Of a DNA stretch of 64,000 nucleotides, positions 44,760 through 54,687 are shown in pieces. The notes beneath the pieces are model-generated. The model worked only from the letters and a program-made list of their open reading frames with translations, did not search any database and had not been told where the DNA came from. The position numbers were made by a program, and so were the translations under genes. The DNA lies in assembly GCA_035943635.1 (NCBI GenBank), contig DASZBX010000024.1, positions 22,401-86,400 of the forward strand, read 5' to 3'. Source of the DNA: DASZBX01 sp035943635 (GTDB lineage Bacteria > Actinomycetota > Actinomycetes > Streptomycetales > Catenulisporaceae). Each line of letters starts with the position of its first letter. The first letter of the stretch is position 1.

Positions 44760-45560
44760 ATGTCCGACCCGCACGACCTGCCCGGCCCCGCCCGGCGATC
44801 GGACCGCCCCACCCCCGCCGCCGCCCTGCTCCCCGCCCCGGCCCGCCGGTCCGCGGTCGCCGCCGAGCCGGAGGACCTCGACTCCCAGCTCGCCGACCGG
44901 GCCGGCCCGGCCGCCCCCGGGCCGCGCTGCGACGCGGTCTCCCGCCAGCAGCACCAGGGCGCCCGCAACCGGCACAACGTCCTGCTGGTCGCCGGGGTGG
45001 CCGCCGCCGCCCTCGGCCTGGGCGGCTACTTCCTGCTCTCCAGCAAGTCCAACGCGATCACCCCGGCGGCCTACGCCAACCAGTCCACCCGGATCTCCGC
45101 GGCCGAACCGGTCCCGGCCCCCACGACCGCCCGCACCCCGGCCGCCGAGGCCCCCTTCGCCGCCGCGGTGCCGCAGGCCCGGGTGGTCTTCGACCCGCCC
45201 CCGGACTACGCCTCCAACTCGCTCACCGCCGACCCCGGCTGCGTGGGCTACAACGACGCCACCAACGCCTCCAGCGCCGCCCTGGGCGACTCCCCGACCG
45301 CGGCCGAGGCCGCCGCCGCGCTGGCCGACCTCGGCGCCTCGCTGGCCAAGTCCTCGGCCGAGGCCCAGGACCCGACCCTGTCCGCCGCCCTGGCCGCCGA
45401 GTCCGCCTTCGTCCTGCAGGCCCAGCCCACCCTGGCCACCGCCCTGACCTCCGGTGACTCGGACCGCGAAGTGGCCGCCTACCAGCCGATCGAGGACACC
45501 GACAACTACGTCTCGGCGGTCTGCGGATCCGACCTGGACGGCGGCGGCCCGGGCGACTAG
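44760..45560 (+). CDS. Anchored protein (paralogue B)
   Basis: 266 aa. A ~75-residue N-terminus without the NPYGQ repeats, one helix (LLVAGVAAAALGLGGYFLL) and an extracytoplasmic domain with PPDYASNSLTADPGCVGY, AEAQDPTLSAALAAES and IEDTDNYVSAVCG, all parallel to the gene at 43453. Tandem duplication with divergence of the cytoplasmic part is the simplest history. ATG 44760 is preceded by GGGGGG; an in-frame ATG at 44703 is an alternative. Function unknown. Confidence 0.75.
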   Translation: MSDPHDLPGPARRSDRPTPAAALLPAPARRSAVAAEPEDLDSQLADRAGPAAPGPRCDAVSRQQHQGARNRHNVLLVAGVAAAALGLGGYFLLSSKSNAITPAAYANQSTRISAAEPVPAPTTARTPAAEAPFAAAVPQARVVFDPPPDYASNSLTADPGCVGYNDATNASSAALGDSPTAAEAAAALADLGASLAKSSAEAQDPTLSAALAAESAFVLQAQPTLATALTSGDSDREVAAYQPIEDTDNYVSAVCGSDLDGGGPGD

Positions 45561-45624
45561 ACGCCGCGCCGGAGTGCGGCAATCACTCGGCCAAACCTCC
45601 CCGGCGGGTCCGCGGCCCGCGTTG

Positions 45625-45630
45625 TAGGCT
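45625..45630 (+). promoter_or_regulatory. -10 hexamer TAGGCT, probable leaderless start
   Basis: TAGGCT-GCCCGC-ATG (45637); no ribosome site. Confidence 0.55.
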
Positions 45631-45636
45631 GCCCGC

Positions 45637-46932
<1,296 letters not shown>

Positions 46933-46973
46933 CACCTTGGCGGTTCCGCCCGCGGGCGCCCCGTGCCGGGCAC

Positions 46974-46979
46974 TACAGT
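46974..46979 (+). promoter_or_regulatory. -10 hexamer TACAGT, probable leaderless start
   Basis: TACAGT-GGCCGG-GTG (46986); no strong ribosome site. Confidence 0.55.
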
Positions 46980-46985
46980 GGCCGG

Positions 46986-48113
46986 GTGAACGAAACGCTC
47001 AAGTTGGAACAACACCGCCCGACTGCGGACGAGATCAGGCGCGCGCCCAAGGTCGCGCTGCACGACCACCTGGACGGCGGCCTGCGCCCGGAGACCGTGC
47101 TGGACCTGGCGGCCGAGATCGGCCACCAGGGCCTGCCGGAGCAGGACCCGGCCCTGCTGGCCACCTGGTTCCGGGACGCCGCCGACTCCGGCTCGCTGCC
47201 GCGCTACCTGGAGACCTTCGAGCACACCGTCGCGGTCACCCAGACCGAGGCCGCGCTGTTCCGGGTGGCCGCCGAGACGGTCGAGGACCTCGCCGCCGAC
47301 GGCGTGGTGTACGCCGAGACCCGGTACGCCCCCGAGCAGCACCTGCGGGCCGGGCTGACCCTGGAGCAGGTGGTCGAGGCGGTCAACGCCGGCTGCCGGG
47401 AGGGCGAGCTGCGGGCGATGGCCAACGGCCGGCCGATCAAGGTCGCCGCCCTGGTCACCGCGATGCGGCAGAACACCGAGCCCGGGCACAGCCTGCAGAT
47501 CGCCAAGCTGGCCGTGCGCTACCGGGACGCGGGCGTGGCCGGCTTCGACATCGCCGGCCCGGAGCACGGCTTCCTGCCGGACCTGCACGCGGACGCGTTC
47601 CGGTACCTGCGCGAGGAGTACTTCCGCTACACCATCCACGCCGGCGAGGGCGACGGCGTGGCCTCGATCGCGTCGGCCGTGCTCAACGGCGCGGACCGGC
47701 TCGGCCACGGGGTCCGGATCATCGAGGACGTCACCTTCGAGGAGTCCGCCGAGGACGGCGCCGAGCCGGTGCTCGGCCGGCTGGCGGGCTACGTGCGGGA
47801 CAAGCGGATCCCGCTGGAGGTGTGCCCGTCCTCGAACCTGCAGACCGGGATCGCGGCCAAGATGGCCGACCACCCGATCGCGCAGCTGTACGCGCTGGAC
47901 TTCAACGTCACCGTGAACTGCGACAACCGGCTGATGAGCGCGACCACGATGAGCCGGGAGTTCCAGCTGCTGGTGGAGACCTTCGACTGGGACCTGGCCG
48001 ACCTGGAACTGGTCACCCTCAACGGGATCGACGGCGGGTTCCTCCCGCACGACCTGCGCGACGCCCTCGCCGACCAGATCATCAACGGGTACATCGACCT
48101 GCGCGGCGAGTAG
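46986..48113 (+). CDS. add: Adenosine deaminase
   Basis: 375 aa. Converts (deoxy)adenosine to (deoxy)inosine. Zinc ligands HDHLDGG (H26, H28), the catalytic HAGEGDG, CPSSNLQTG and the C-terminal NCDNRLMS place it firmly in the family. GTG 46986 was chosen for its VNETLKLEQ start and the TANNNT hexamer just upstream. Its product feeds the purine nucleoside phosphorylase encoded at 61449. Confidence 0.95.
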   Translation: MNETLKLEQHRPTADEIRRAPKVALHDHLDGGLRPETVLDLAAEIGHQGLPEQDPALLATWFRDAADSGSLPRYLETFEHTVAVTQTEAALFRVAAETVEDLAADGVVYAETRYAPEQHLRAGLTLEQVVEAVNAGCREGELRAMANGRPIKVAALVTAMRQNTEPGHSLQIAKLAVRYRDAGVAGFDIAGPEHGFLPDLHADAFRYLREEYFRYTIHAGEGDGVASIASAVLNGADRLGHGVRIIEDVTFEESAEDGAEPVLGRLAGYVRDKRIPLEVCPSSNLQTGIAAKMADHPIAQLYALDFNVTVNCDNRLMSATTMSREFQLLVETFDWDLADLELVTLNGIDGGFLPHDLRDALADQIINGYIDLRGE

Positions 48114-48319
48114 CCGGCCGGGTGCACGGACAGGGCCCTGCGACGTTCGGGCGGGGCCCGGCCGGGCCCGGGATCCGGACGTCGGATCCGCCGGGCGGAG
48201 ATTCCGAAACCGGGGCCGGGGCTCGCGATCCGCGGGAGTGAATCCGCGTTCGGAATCGGACCGGACTCGGTCAGATCTCGATCCGGCCTCGATCCGGGCC
48301 GGAAATCCCGGCAGAGTCC

Positions 48320-49059
48320 TCATACCGCGGCGGGGCCTCGCGAACCGGTCCGCGCGGCCCGGCGGCAGGGCGCTGATTCCTGTTCCGGATGTTCGGCCGC
48401 TTCCGGTTCGGAATGCGGCCGACGGCCGGCCGGACGCAGCACGACGGCCTCCTCGGGCAGCGAACTCTCCAAGGCGACCAGCGTCACCGCCCCGGCGCCG
48501 GCGCAGCCGATCAGGAACAGCCAGGGCAGGAGCGACCCGGCATCCAGCAACGCGGTGAACACGGACGGCGCCAGCGCGGCGGCCAACGACCACGACAACT
48601 GATACGTCGCCAGGTAATGCCCGCGCAACCCGGCCGAGGCCGCCGACAACGCGAGCACCGACGACGCCGGGTTGTGCACCAGCTCGCCGACCGTGTACAG
48701 CACCATGGTCGCCGCCAACGCCCCGGCCAGTACGGCCGGACCACCCCAACGGCCCGCGCCGATCACGGCGAAGACCGCGAACGCGAGCCCCTGCACCAGA
48801 GCCCCGCACGCGGCGGTCCGCGTGCGCCGGGCCGACCGCCGGGCCAACCGCCCGACCGGGACCCCGAGGAAGGCCCGGTGACCGTGAGCACCAGCCCGAT
48901 CGTGGGCAGCGGCAGCCCGGTCACGTGCCGGAAGAAGACGAGCGAGAACGGCACGTACATCCCGGAGCCGACCGCGTCCACGGTCACCGCGACGGTCAGC
49001 GCCCGGACCGCGCGGGCCGGGCCGTTCGGCGCGGGGGTGTCCAGCGCGGGTTCGGACAT
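48320..49059 (-). pseudogene. MFS transporter with internal deletion and frameshift
   Basis: Frame 1 from ATG 49059 gives MSEPALDTPAPNG and a normal MFS helix 1-2 start (TVDAVGSGMYVPFSLVFFRHV, IGLVLTVTG). Near base ~48878 the homology jumps to another frame, AFLGVPVGRLARRSAR, which continues as a C-terminal MFS half (VLYTVGELVHNPASSVLALS, LRGHYLATYQLSWSLAAALAP) to the stop at 48320. In total only ~245 residues remain of ~400, so helices ~3-8 are missing. One out-of-frame deletion between the two conserved loop motifs explains both defects. It is divergent from a MarR regulator across a perfect palindrome. Confidence 0.75.
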
Positions 49060-49082
49060 CGCTCCTCCTCAAGTCACTTGGA

Positions 49083-49112
49083 GATAAGTATCTTATCACT
49101 AAGATACTTATC
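49083..49112. promoter_or_regulatory. Perfect MarR-type operator palindrome
   Basis: GATAAGTATCTTA-TCAC-TAAGATACTTATC: 13-bp arms, no mismatch, 4-bp spacer, strongly AT-rich in a GC-rich genome. It lies 24 nt before the MFS start and 46 nt before the MarR ATG, ideal for autoregulation and control of the exporter. Confidence 0.8.
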
Positions 49113-49157
49113 CACAAGTAGCTCTTGCCTGAGCTTGTTTGTGGCACACTGGATCCC

Positions 49158-49688
49158 ATGACCCCCGCACCCGACCCCGCGGCCGCACCCCCCGCCTCCC
49201 GCGACGGCGTGGACGACATCGTGGCCCAGTGGGACGCCGAACGCCCCGACCTGGACAAGCTCGGCATGGAGATCTACGGCCGGATCTACCGGATCAGCAA
49301 GGCCATGGGCGACCGGATGGAGGCGGTCTACCAGCGCCACGGCATCGGCCGCGGCGAGTTCGACGTGCTCAGCACGCTGCGCCGCTCCGGCCCGCCCTAC
49401 CAGCTGGCCCCCAGCGCGATGGCCGCCACGATGATGCTCACCACCGGCGGCATGACCGGCCGGCTGGACAAACTCGAACGCGCCGGACTGATCGACCGGG
49501 TTCCGGACCCCGAAGACCGCCGCGCCATGCACGCCCGGCTCACCGACCAAGGCAGCACAGTAATTGAGGCCGCCCTGGTCGCCGGCGTCGACTACCAGAC
49601 CGAAGTCGTCGGCCGCCTACCCGAGGGCACCGGCCCCGAACTGGCCCGCCTGCTCCGGTTCCTGCTCGCCGCGGGGGAGCAGGACTAG
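49158..49688 (+). CDS. MarR family transcriptional regulator
   Basis: 176 aa. Winged-helix core with YQLAPSAMAATMMLTTGGMTGRLDKLERAGLIDRVPDPEDRRA, the recognition helix and wing typical of MarR. ~50-residue N-terminal extension and dimerisation helix at the end. Divergent from the MFS pseudogene with the palindrome between them; it presumably repressed that transporter and still regulates itself. ATG 49158. Confidence 0.92.
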   Translation: MTPAPDPAAAPPASRDGVDDIVAQWDAERPDLDKLGMEIYGRIYRISKAMGDRMEAVYQRHGIGRGEFDVLSTLRRSGPPYQLAPSAMAATMMLTTGGMTGRLDKLERAGLIDRVPDPEDRRAMHARLTDQGSTVIEAALVAGVDYQTEVVGRLPEGTGPELARLLRFLLAAGEQD

Positions 49689-49764
49689 CGGGAACCCCGC
49701 TCACGCCGCGCGGGGACCGCAGCCTCAGATCCAGACGGCCGCCCCGCGCTACCTGCCCGACCCG

Positions 49765-50394
49765 TCACTTCCCGACGACGACCGGGTTCTTCGTCGGCAG
49801 CGGCGTGACCACCCGGCTGAACGGCTGGTCGTCGGCCGACAGCCCCGGCAGCATGATGTACTGGCTGGTCGTGTCCTTGCACGCCACCCAGTTCACCTGC
49901 GACATCTCGGTCTTCGGGTAGAAGTACCCGACCGACAGGCTCTGGTCGTACTCCTGCATCGTGCAGATGAACTGCGCCTTCGCCCAGGAACCGAGCGGGG
50001 TCGAGAGCGTGTACGCGTCCCCGAAGCCCCCCGCGTTCGGGGACACCTGCAGGTCCGAGGGGACCTCGGTGGAGTACCCCTCCTTGATCTCCTCGGGGTC
50101 CGGGCCCTTTATCAGCATCTCGGCCACGCTCGCCTCGTCGATCCTCTGGTCCGTGATCGTGCGGATCACCGGGGTCAGCAGGTTCGTGTCGCCCTGACCC
50201 TCCAGCAGGTAGATGTAGATCTGGCCCGAGGAGGTGATCGTCTGCGCACTGGCCGAGGCCGACGGGTTGATCGCACTCGGCGGCGGCCCGACCACGTACA
50301 CGACGGTCGGCTGGATGCCGCAGCCGGCGAGTCCGGCCGTGAGCAGGACGGTCGCACCCGCCACCGCCCAGCTGCGTCGCTGCGCCAGGATCAC
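49765..50394 (-). CDS. Lipoprotein of the afsQ operon (SCO4905-like, GerMN-type)
   Basis: 209-aa lipoprotein: signal peptide with LAGC lipobox (Cys25), then a Ser/Ala linker and a domain reading IYIYLLEGQGD...VAEMLIKGPDPEE, which resembles GerMN modules. Start GTG 50394 overlaps the TGA of the histidine kinase (GTGA), giving an RR-HK-lipoprotein operon as at the Streptomyces afsQ locus. LpqB, found after MtrAB, is ~3 times longer, so this is not LpqB. Likely a sensor accessory on the outer membrane face. Confidence 0.8.
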   Translation of the reverse strand: MILAQRRSWAVAGATVLLTAGLAGCGIQPTVVYVVGPPPSAINPSASASAQTITSSGQIYIYLLEGQGDTNLLTPVIRTITDQRIDEASVAEMLIKGPDPEEIKEGYSTEVPSDLQVSPNAGGFGDAYTLSTPLGSWAKAQFICTMQEYDQSLSVGYFYPKTEMSQVNWVACKDTTSQYIMLPGLSADDQPFSRVVTPLPTKNPVVVGK

Positions 50395-51968
50395 CTGGAC
50401 ATCTCCGATCTCTCCTCGTCCCGGTCCGCGGCGCTCACCGCGGGCAGGGTCCCCGTGTCCCACGCGTCGCCGGTCAGGATCCGGTCGCCGGGCCCGTCCG
50501 CGGACTGCAGGTCGTCGGTCAGCCCGCGCGGCATCCTGAAGGTGAAGACGGCTCCGCCCTCCGGATGGTTGCGCGCCGACAGCTCCCCGGCGTGCAGCCG
50601 GGCGTTCTCGAACGCGATCGCCAGGCCCAGTCCGCTGCCCTCGGACCGGCGCCGGGCCTTGTCCGCCTTGAAGAACCGGTCGAAGATGTGCGGCAGCGCC
50701 TCCGGCGGGATGCCCGGCCCGCTGTCGCGCACCCGCACCACCACGGTCTCCTCGTGCTCGTGCACCCGGACCGAGACCGGCTCGCCGCCGTGCTTGAGCG
50801 CGTTGCCGACCAGGTTGGCGATCAGCACGTCCAGCCGGCGCGCGTCGGCCAGCAGCGGCACCAGCTCGGGGGAGGAGACCGAGGCCTTCTGGGTCCAGCC
50901 GCGCGCGGCCAGGCTGGCCTCGATCAGCTCCGGCAGGTTGATCTCCTCCATCCGCATCGACGCCGTGCCCGCGTCGAACCGGGATATCTCCATCAGGTCC
51001 TCGACCAGCCGGGCCAGCCGCTTGGTCTCCGAGGCGACCAGCTGCGCGGCCGAGGCGGTGGTGGCCGGGTCCGCGTCCTCCAGGTCCTCGAGCACCTCGG
51101 CCATCGCGGTCATCGCGGTCAGCGGGGTGCGCAGCTCGTGCGAGACGTCGGCGACGAACCGGCGGGAGGAGGCGTCCAGTGCGCGCAGCTCCTCGATCGA
51201 GTCGGCCAGCGCCTGCGCGGTCTCGTTGAAGGTGCGCGAGACGTCCGCGATCTCGTCGTTGCCCTTGACCGCCAGCCGCACCTCCAGGTCGCCCTCGCCC
51301 AGCCGGCGGGCGGCCACGCTCAGCCGGCGGATCGGCACCAGCACGCTGCGGGTGGCCAGGAACGCCACCGCCAGCGCGCCGAGCAGGGCCAGGCCGGTGG
51401 CCGCGGCGCCGACCGTGATCAGGTCGTCCAGGATCGTCTGCTCGGTGCTCAGGTCGGTGAACAGGTAGATCTCCGGCCCGTCGGGCTGGATCTTCGCGCC
51501 GGTGAGCAGATAGGTCTTGTTGTTGACCACGATCCGCTCCTGGACCGTGGCGGTCTGCGCCCGGTCCCGGAAGTCGGCCGGGATGTCGGCCGCGGTGAAC
51601 GAGCTGCTGCTGGGGAAGTTGCCGATCTTGGTGATCAGGTCGGCCACCACGTTGCCGCTCTCGGCGATCGAGTCGACCAGGCCGGTGAAGTCCGCCGGGG
51701 TGCGGTCCTGGGCCACCCCGGGGTTGTCGGCGACCGCCTCCAGCTGCGCGGTGGCGCTGGTCGAGGCCCGGTTCAGCAGGGCCCCGCGGATCAGGAAGTA
51801 GGAGGCGCTGGTGATGATCAGCACGGTGATCATGGCCACGCCGACGAAGCCGGCGAACAGGCGCAGGCGCAGGCCGGTGAAGCGCAGCCGCCGCCGGTGC
51901 GCCCCGGCCGGGCGCGGCTCTGGTCGCGGCCGCTCCCCGTCGCCGCCGCCCGTCTGGTCCCCCGTCAC
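50391..51968 (-). CDS. afsQ2: Sensor histidine kinase AfsQ2-like
   Basis: 525 aa. Helix 1 (~35-58), an extracytoplasmic sensor region to ~195, helix 2, HAMP, then HisKA with phospho-acceptor in DVSHELRTPL. The HATPase region has NLVGNALKHGG, DSGPGIPPE, FDRFFKADKAR and GSGLGLAIA. GTG start with a GGGGGAGC site. Overlaps the lipoprotein gene (GTGA) and follows the regulator by 16 nt. MtrB has the same architecture; the sigQ neighbourhood favours AfsQ2. Confidence 0.85.
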   Translation of the reverse strand: MTGDQTGGGDGERPRPEPRPAGAHRRRLRFTGLRLRLFAGFVGVAMITVLIITSASYFLIRGALLNRASTSATAQLEAVADNPGVAQDRTPADFTGLVDSIAESGNVVADLITKIGNFPSSSSFTAADIPADFRDRAQTATVQERIVVNNKTYLLTGAKIQPDGPEIYLFTDLSTEQTILDDLITVGAAATGLALLGALAVAFLATRSVLVPIRRLSVAARRLGEGDLEVRLAVKGNDEIADVSRTFNETAQALADSIEELRALDASSRRFVADVSHELRTPLTAMTAMAEVLEDLEDADPATTASAAQLVASETKRLARLVEDLMEISRFDAGTASMRMEEINLPELIEASLAARGWTQKASVSSPELVPLLADARRLDVLIANLVGNALKHGGEPVSVRVHEHEETVVVRVRDSGPGIPPEALPHIFDRFFKADKARRRSEGSGLGLAIAFENARLHAGELSARNHPEGGAVFTFRMPRGLTDDLQSADGPGDRILTGDAWDTGTLPAVSAADRDEERSEMSR

Positions 51969-51984
51969 TGCGTGCTCCCCCCGC

Positions 51985-52671
51985 TCACTTCGGCGGATCC
52001 AGGCGGTAGCCGATCCCGCGGACCGTGCGTATCAGCTGCGGCTCGGACGGCACCGGCTCCACCTTGGCCCGCAACCGCTGCACGCACGCGTCCACCAGGC
52101 GCGAATCGCCCAGGTAGTCATGATCCCATACCAGCCGCAGCAGCTGCTGCCGGGACAGCGCCTGCCCGGGCCGGCGGGAGAGCTCGACCAGGAGCTTGAG
52201 CTCGGTCGGGGTGAGCGAGACCGGGCTGCCGTTGCGGCTGACCGTCATCGCCGAGCGGTCGACCACCAGGTCGCCGTAGGAGGCGGTGTCCGCCGCGTCG
52301 GAGGGGGCGCTGCCGTGCCGGCGCAGCACCGCCCGGATCCGGGCGTCCAGCACGCGCGGCTGGACCGGCTTGACCACGTAGTCGTCCGCGCCCGACTCCA
52401 GGCCGACCACCACGTCGATGTCGTCGCTGCGGGCGGTCAGCAGGATGATGGGGACCTGGTCGGTGCGCCGGATCCGGCGGCAGACCTCGAAGCCGTCGAG
52501 CCCGGGCAGCATCACGTCCAGCACCACGAGCTCGGGCCGCTGGCTCTGCCACAGCGCCAGGCCTTCCTCGCCGGTCGAAGCCGTCGTCACCTGGTGGCCC
52601 TGCCGGGTCAGGGCGAGTTCGATCGCCATCCGGATGGACGGGTCGTCTTCGACGAGCAGAAGAGTAGGCAC
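51985..52671 (-). CDS. afsQ1: Response regulator AfsQ1-like (OmpR/PhoB family)
   Basis: 228 aa. Receiver with acidic pocket VEDD (9-10), phospho-acceptor Asp52 (VVLDVMLPG) and conserved Lys (VVKPVQPR); C-terminal winged helix with LTPTELKLLVELSRRPG and SRLVDACVQRLRAKV. In Streptomyces AfsQ1/Q2 responds to nitrogen and controls antibiotic production, with sigQ divergent. GTG 52671. Here a SigE-family sigma gene is divergent 247 nt away, so the locus is conserved. Confidence 0.85.
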   Translation of the reverse strand: MPTLLLVEDDPSIRMAIELALTRQGHQVTTASTGEEGLALWQSQRPELVVLDVMLPGLDGFEVCRRIRRTDQVPIILLTARSDDIDVVVGLESGADDYVVKPVQPRVLDARIRAVLRRHGSAPSDAADTASYGDLVVDRSAMTVSRNGSPVSLTPTELKLLVELSRRPGQALSRQQLLRLVWDHDYLGDSRLVDACVQRLRAKVEPVPSEPQLIRTVRGIGYRLDPPK

Positions 52672-52756
52672 CTACCCATTCTTACCGAAGAGATGCACCG
52701 CCCGGCTACGCGAGCGAGATTTTTTCGTAAAGCCCGGCCCGGGTGCTCAGCGGCCG

Positions 52757-52772
52757 GTGACTGTGCGGCCAC
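52757..52772. promoter_or_regulatory. Candidate AfsQ1 box 1
   Basis: GTGAC-N6-GCCAC matches the reported AfsQ1 consensus GTnAC-N6-GTnAC with one mismatch; located between afsQ1 and sigQ. Confidence 0.45.
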
Positions 52773-52807
52773 GTACGGTACTTTCCGGGCCTGCGAAGTA
52801 ACCGCTG

Positions 52808-52823
52808 GTGAGACTGCTGTCAC
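52808..52823. promoter_or_regulatory. Candidate AfsQ1 box 2
   Basis: GTGAG-N6-GTCAC, one mismatch to GTnAC-N6-GTnAC. A further GTAAC half-site lies at 52798-52802, ten bases upstream. Confidence 0.5.
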
Positions 52824-52918
52824 CCACGGCGGCGACTGCCCCAAATGTCCGGTGTGCTGTTCCAAACCTGTGACGTGGACCGGACCGGACGAAGAAATGT
52901 GGGGGCCAGGCTGGTCCT

Positions 52919-53557
52919 ATGAGCTTCCTGACTCTAGTACAGCCGACCCCCACACCTGATGAGGACGTACCAGCACCGGAGAGCGGTTCCCGCCGCTCTG
53001 GTAACGGTTCGGCCAACCCGGTGCCGGCGGATTTCGCCACCTATGTCGCCCAGCGCCGCGGCGCCCTGCTGCGCACCGCCCACCAGGTCGCCGGCGACCG
53101 CACCGAAGCCGAGGACCTGCTCCAGGAAGGCCTGCTCAAGACCTACCAGGCCTGGCACCGGATCGAGGACAAGGCCGTCGTCGGCTCCTATCTGCGGCGC
53201 ACGATGACCAACCACCAGATCTCCCAGTGGCGCAAGCGCCGGGTGGAGGAATACCCCACCGACGAGCTGCCCGAGCACGGCTACGACGGCGAGTCCATGG
53301 CCCAGGTAGAGATGCGCGTCTCGGTCGGCCGCGCCCTGATGCGCCTGTCCGCCCGCGACCGCGAGGCGCTGTCGCTGCGCTATTACGGCTCGTACACTGA
53401 CACCGAGATCGCCGAGCGGATGGGCGTGTCCGTGGGCACGGTCAAATCCGCGCTCTGGCGCGCCCTGCGCAAGCTGCGCGACGACCCGGCGCTGCGCCCG
53501 CTGTCGGTCTACGTGACCGCCAAGGGCGAGCAGTACACCGACATCCAGGTGGCCTGA
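52919..53557 (+). CDS. sigQ: SigE-family ECF sigma factor, SigQ-like
   Basis: 212 aa. Sigma-2 region RTAHQVAGDRTEAEDLLQEG and the RTMTNHQISQWRKRR block; sigma-4 with SARDREALSLRYYGSYTD and MGVSVGTVKSALWRAL. A ~40-residue disordered N-terminus precedes. No anti-sigma gene adjoins. Divergent from afsQ1 with two candidate AfsQ1 boxes between, as in Streptomyces where SigQ opposes AfsQ1. Confidence 0.85.
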   Translation: MSFLTLVQPTPTPDEDVPAPESGSRRSGNGSANPVPADFATYVAQRRGALLRTAHQVAGDRTEAEDLLQEGLLKTYQAWHRIEDKAVVGSYLRRTMTNHQISQWRKRRVEEYPTDELPEHGYDGESMAQVEMRVSVGRALMRLSARDREALSLRYYGSYTDTEIAERMGVSVGTVKSALWRALRKLRDDPALRPLSVYVTAKGEQYTDIQVA

Positions 53558-53710
53558 CCTCCGCGCTCGCGCCCGGCGGCCGGTCCCGCGGCCGCCCTTG
53601 GCCCGCCCGGTAAGGTGGGGGCCCGGACAGGGAGCCGCTCCCGGCCGTCACGGCCGGCGACTCCCCGGCCGGACCAGAGAATCCACCTGAACCGGGAGTA
53701 ACGCATCGCC

Positions 53711-54580
53711 ATGCCTGACTCGATAAAGAAACTCCGCGAGCCGGCGGCGCTGGCTGCCGTCGCCTTCGTGGGACTGAGCCTGCTCAGCGGGGTGATCGCT
53801 CTGCTGTTCTCCTCCGGCGGCATCCCGTTCAGCGACCGTTCGCTCGAGACCGGCGGGCGGTTCCTCGACTTCGATGTGGCCCTGGGCCTGGCGATCGGGG
53901 TCTACCTGGCCAACCACGCGGGCCCGGCCCCTCTGGCCAAGGCCCGCCTGATCACGCTGGTCGCCCTGGTCGAGGCCGCCGTCGCAGTGGTCTTCGGCGT
54001 GGTCACCATGCTCGCCGCGTTCGGCGCGGATGACACTCAGGGCTCGGACAAGTTCGCCTCGTTCCTGGCCGCCCTCGGCGCCCTGGCCGCCGTCGCGGTC
54101 GCCGCCTGGTACACCTGGCTGACCTGGCAGCAGCACGCCGCGACCGCCGCCCCGGCCCCGGCCCCCGCCGGGCAGCAGGCCTGGGCCGGCGGATACGCCT
54201 CCCAGTCGCAGCCGCAGTACGGCCAGCCGCAGCCGGGCCAGTACCCGGGCCCGGGCCAGTCCGGCCAGTACCCCGGCCAGCCGCAGCAGCCGGCCGGCGG
54301 CCAGCAGGTCCCGCCGCCCGGCGGCTTCGGCTGGACCCCGCAGCACCAGCCGCAGCAGCCTCCGCTGCCGCCGGCCCAGGCCGCCGACCGCACCCAGATG
54401 CTGCCGCCGGTGACCGGCGCCCCGGCCGGGTTCGCCCCCGACCCGCAGCCGTGGAACCCCTCCGCCCCGCAGCCCGGGCAGTCCCAGGCCCAGCTGCCGG
54501 CCCAGCCGCAGGAACTGCCGCCCCCTCCGCCGCCGCACAGCGGACCGTTCTCGGTCGGCGACTGGCGCTCGGACAGCTGA
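53711..54580 (+). CDS. Four-helix membrane protein with P/Q-rich tail
   Basis: 289 aa. Four hydrophobic helices in residues ~12-140 (AALAAVAFVGLSLLSGVIALLF, ALGLAIGVYLANH, LITLVALVEAAVAVVFGVVTML, FLAALGALAAVAVAAWYTWLTW). A ~145-residue Gln/Pro/Gly-rich cytoplasmic tail follows, with QYGQPQPGQYPG-type repeats. Reminiscent of actinobacterial DUF-type membrane proteins; function unknown. Hairpin terminator at 54618. Confidence 0.75.
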   Translation: MPDSIKKLREPAALAAVAFVGLSLLSGVIALLFSSGGIPFSDRSLETGGRFLDFDVALGLAIGVYLANHAGPAPLAKARLITLVALVEAAVAVVFGVVTMLAAFGADDTQGSDKFASFLAALGALAAVAVAAWYTWLTWQQHAATAAPAPAPAGQQAWAGGYASQSQPQYGQPQPGQYPGPGQSGQYPGQPQQPAGGQQVPPPGGFGWTPQHQPQQPPLPPAQAADRTQMLPPVTGAPAGFAPDPQPWNPSAPQPGQSQAQLPAQPQELPPPPPPHSGPFSVGDWRSDS

Positions 54581-54617
54581 CCGGGATTAGGCCGAACGGC
54601 TGACATCCGCGTGACCA

Positions 54618-54653
54618 AAGGCCGGTGCCCGGGGTTGACCCGGCACCGGCCTT
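54618..54653 (+). terminator. Hairpin after the P/Q-tail membrane protein gene
   Basis: Perfect 12-bp arms AAGGCCGGTGCC / GGCACCGGCCTT around a 12-nt loop, 37 nt after the stop; TTCC follows. Confidence 0.75.
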
Positions 54654-54687
54654 CCGGCCGTCCCGGTTCGGCAGAGTGGAACGAGAC

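Noticed and set aside
48170..48310. Repeated ATCCG/CTCGATCCGG words after add
   Set aside because: Short, irregular and degenerate; could be chance in GC-rich intergenic DNA.
48860..48890. MFS frameshift as a plain one-base sequencing error
   Set aside because: Adding a base restores frame but still leaves ~6 of 12 helices missing, so a real deletion is the better explanation. A read-level check is still advisable.
49765..52671. mtrA-mtrB-lpqB assignment for the two-component operon
   Set aside because: The lipoprotein is far too short for LpqB, and the divergent SigE-family sigma gene fits the afsQ1-afsQ2-sigQ arrangement.
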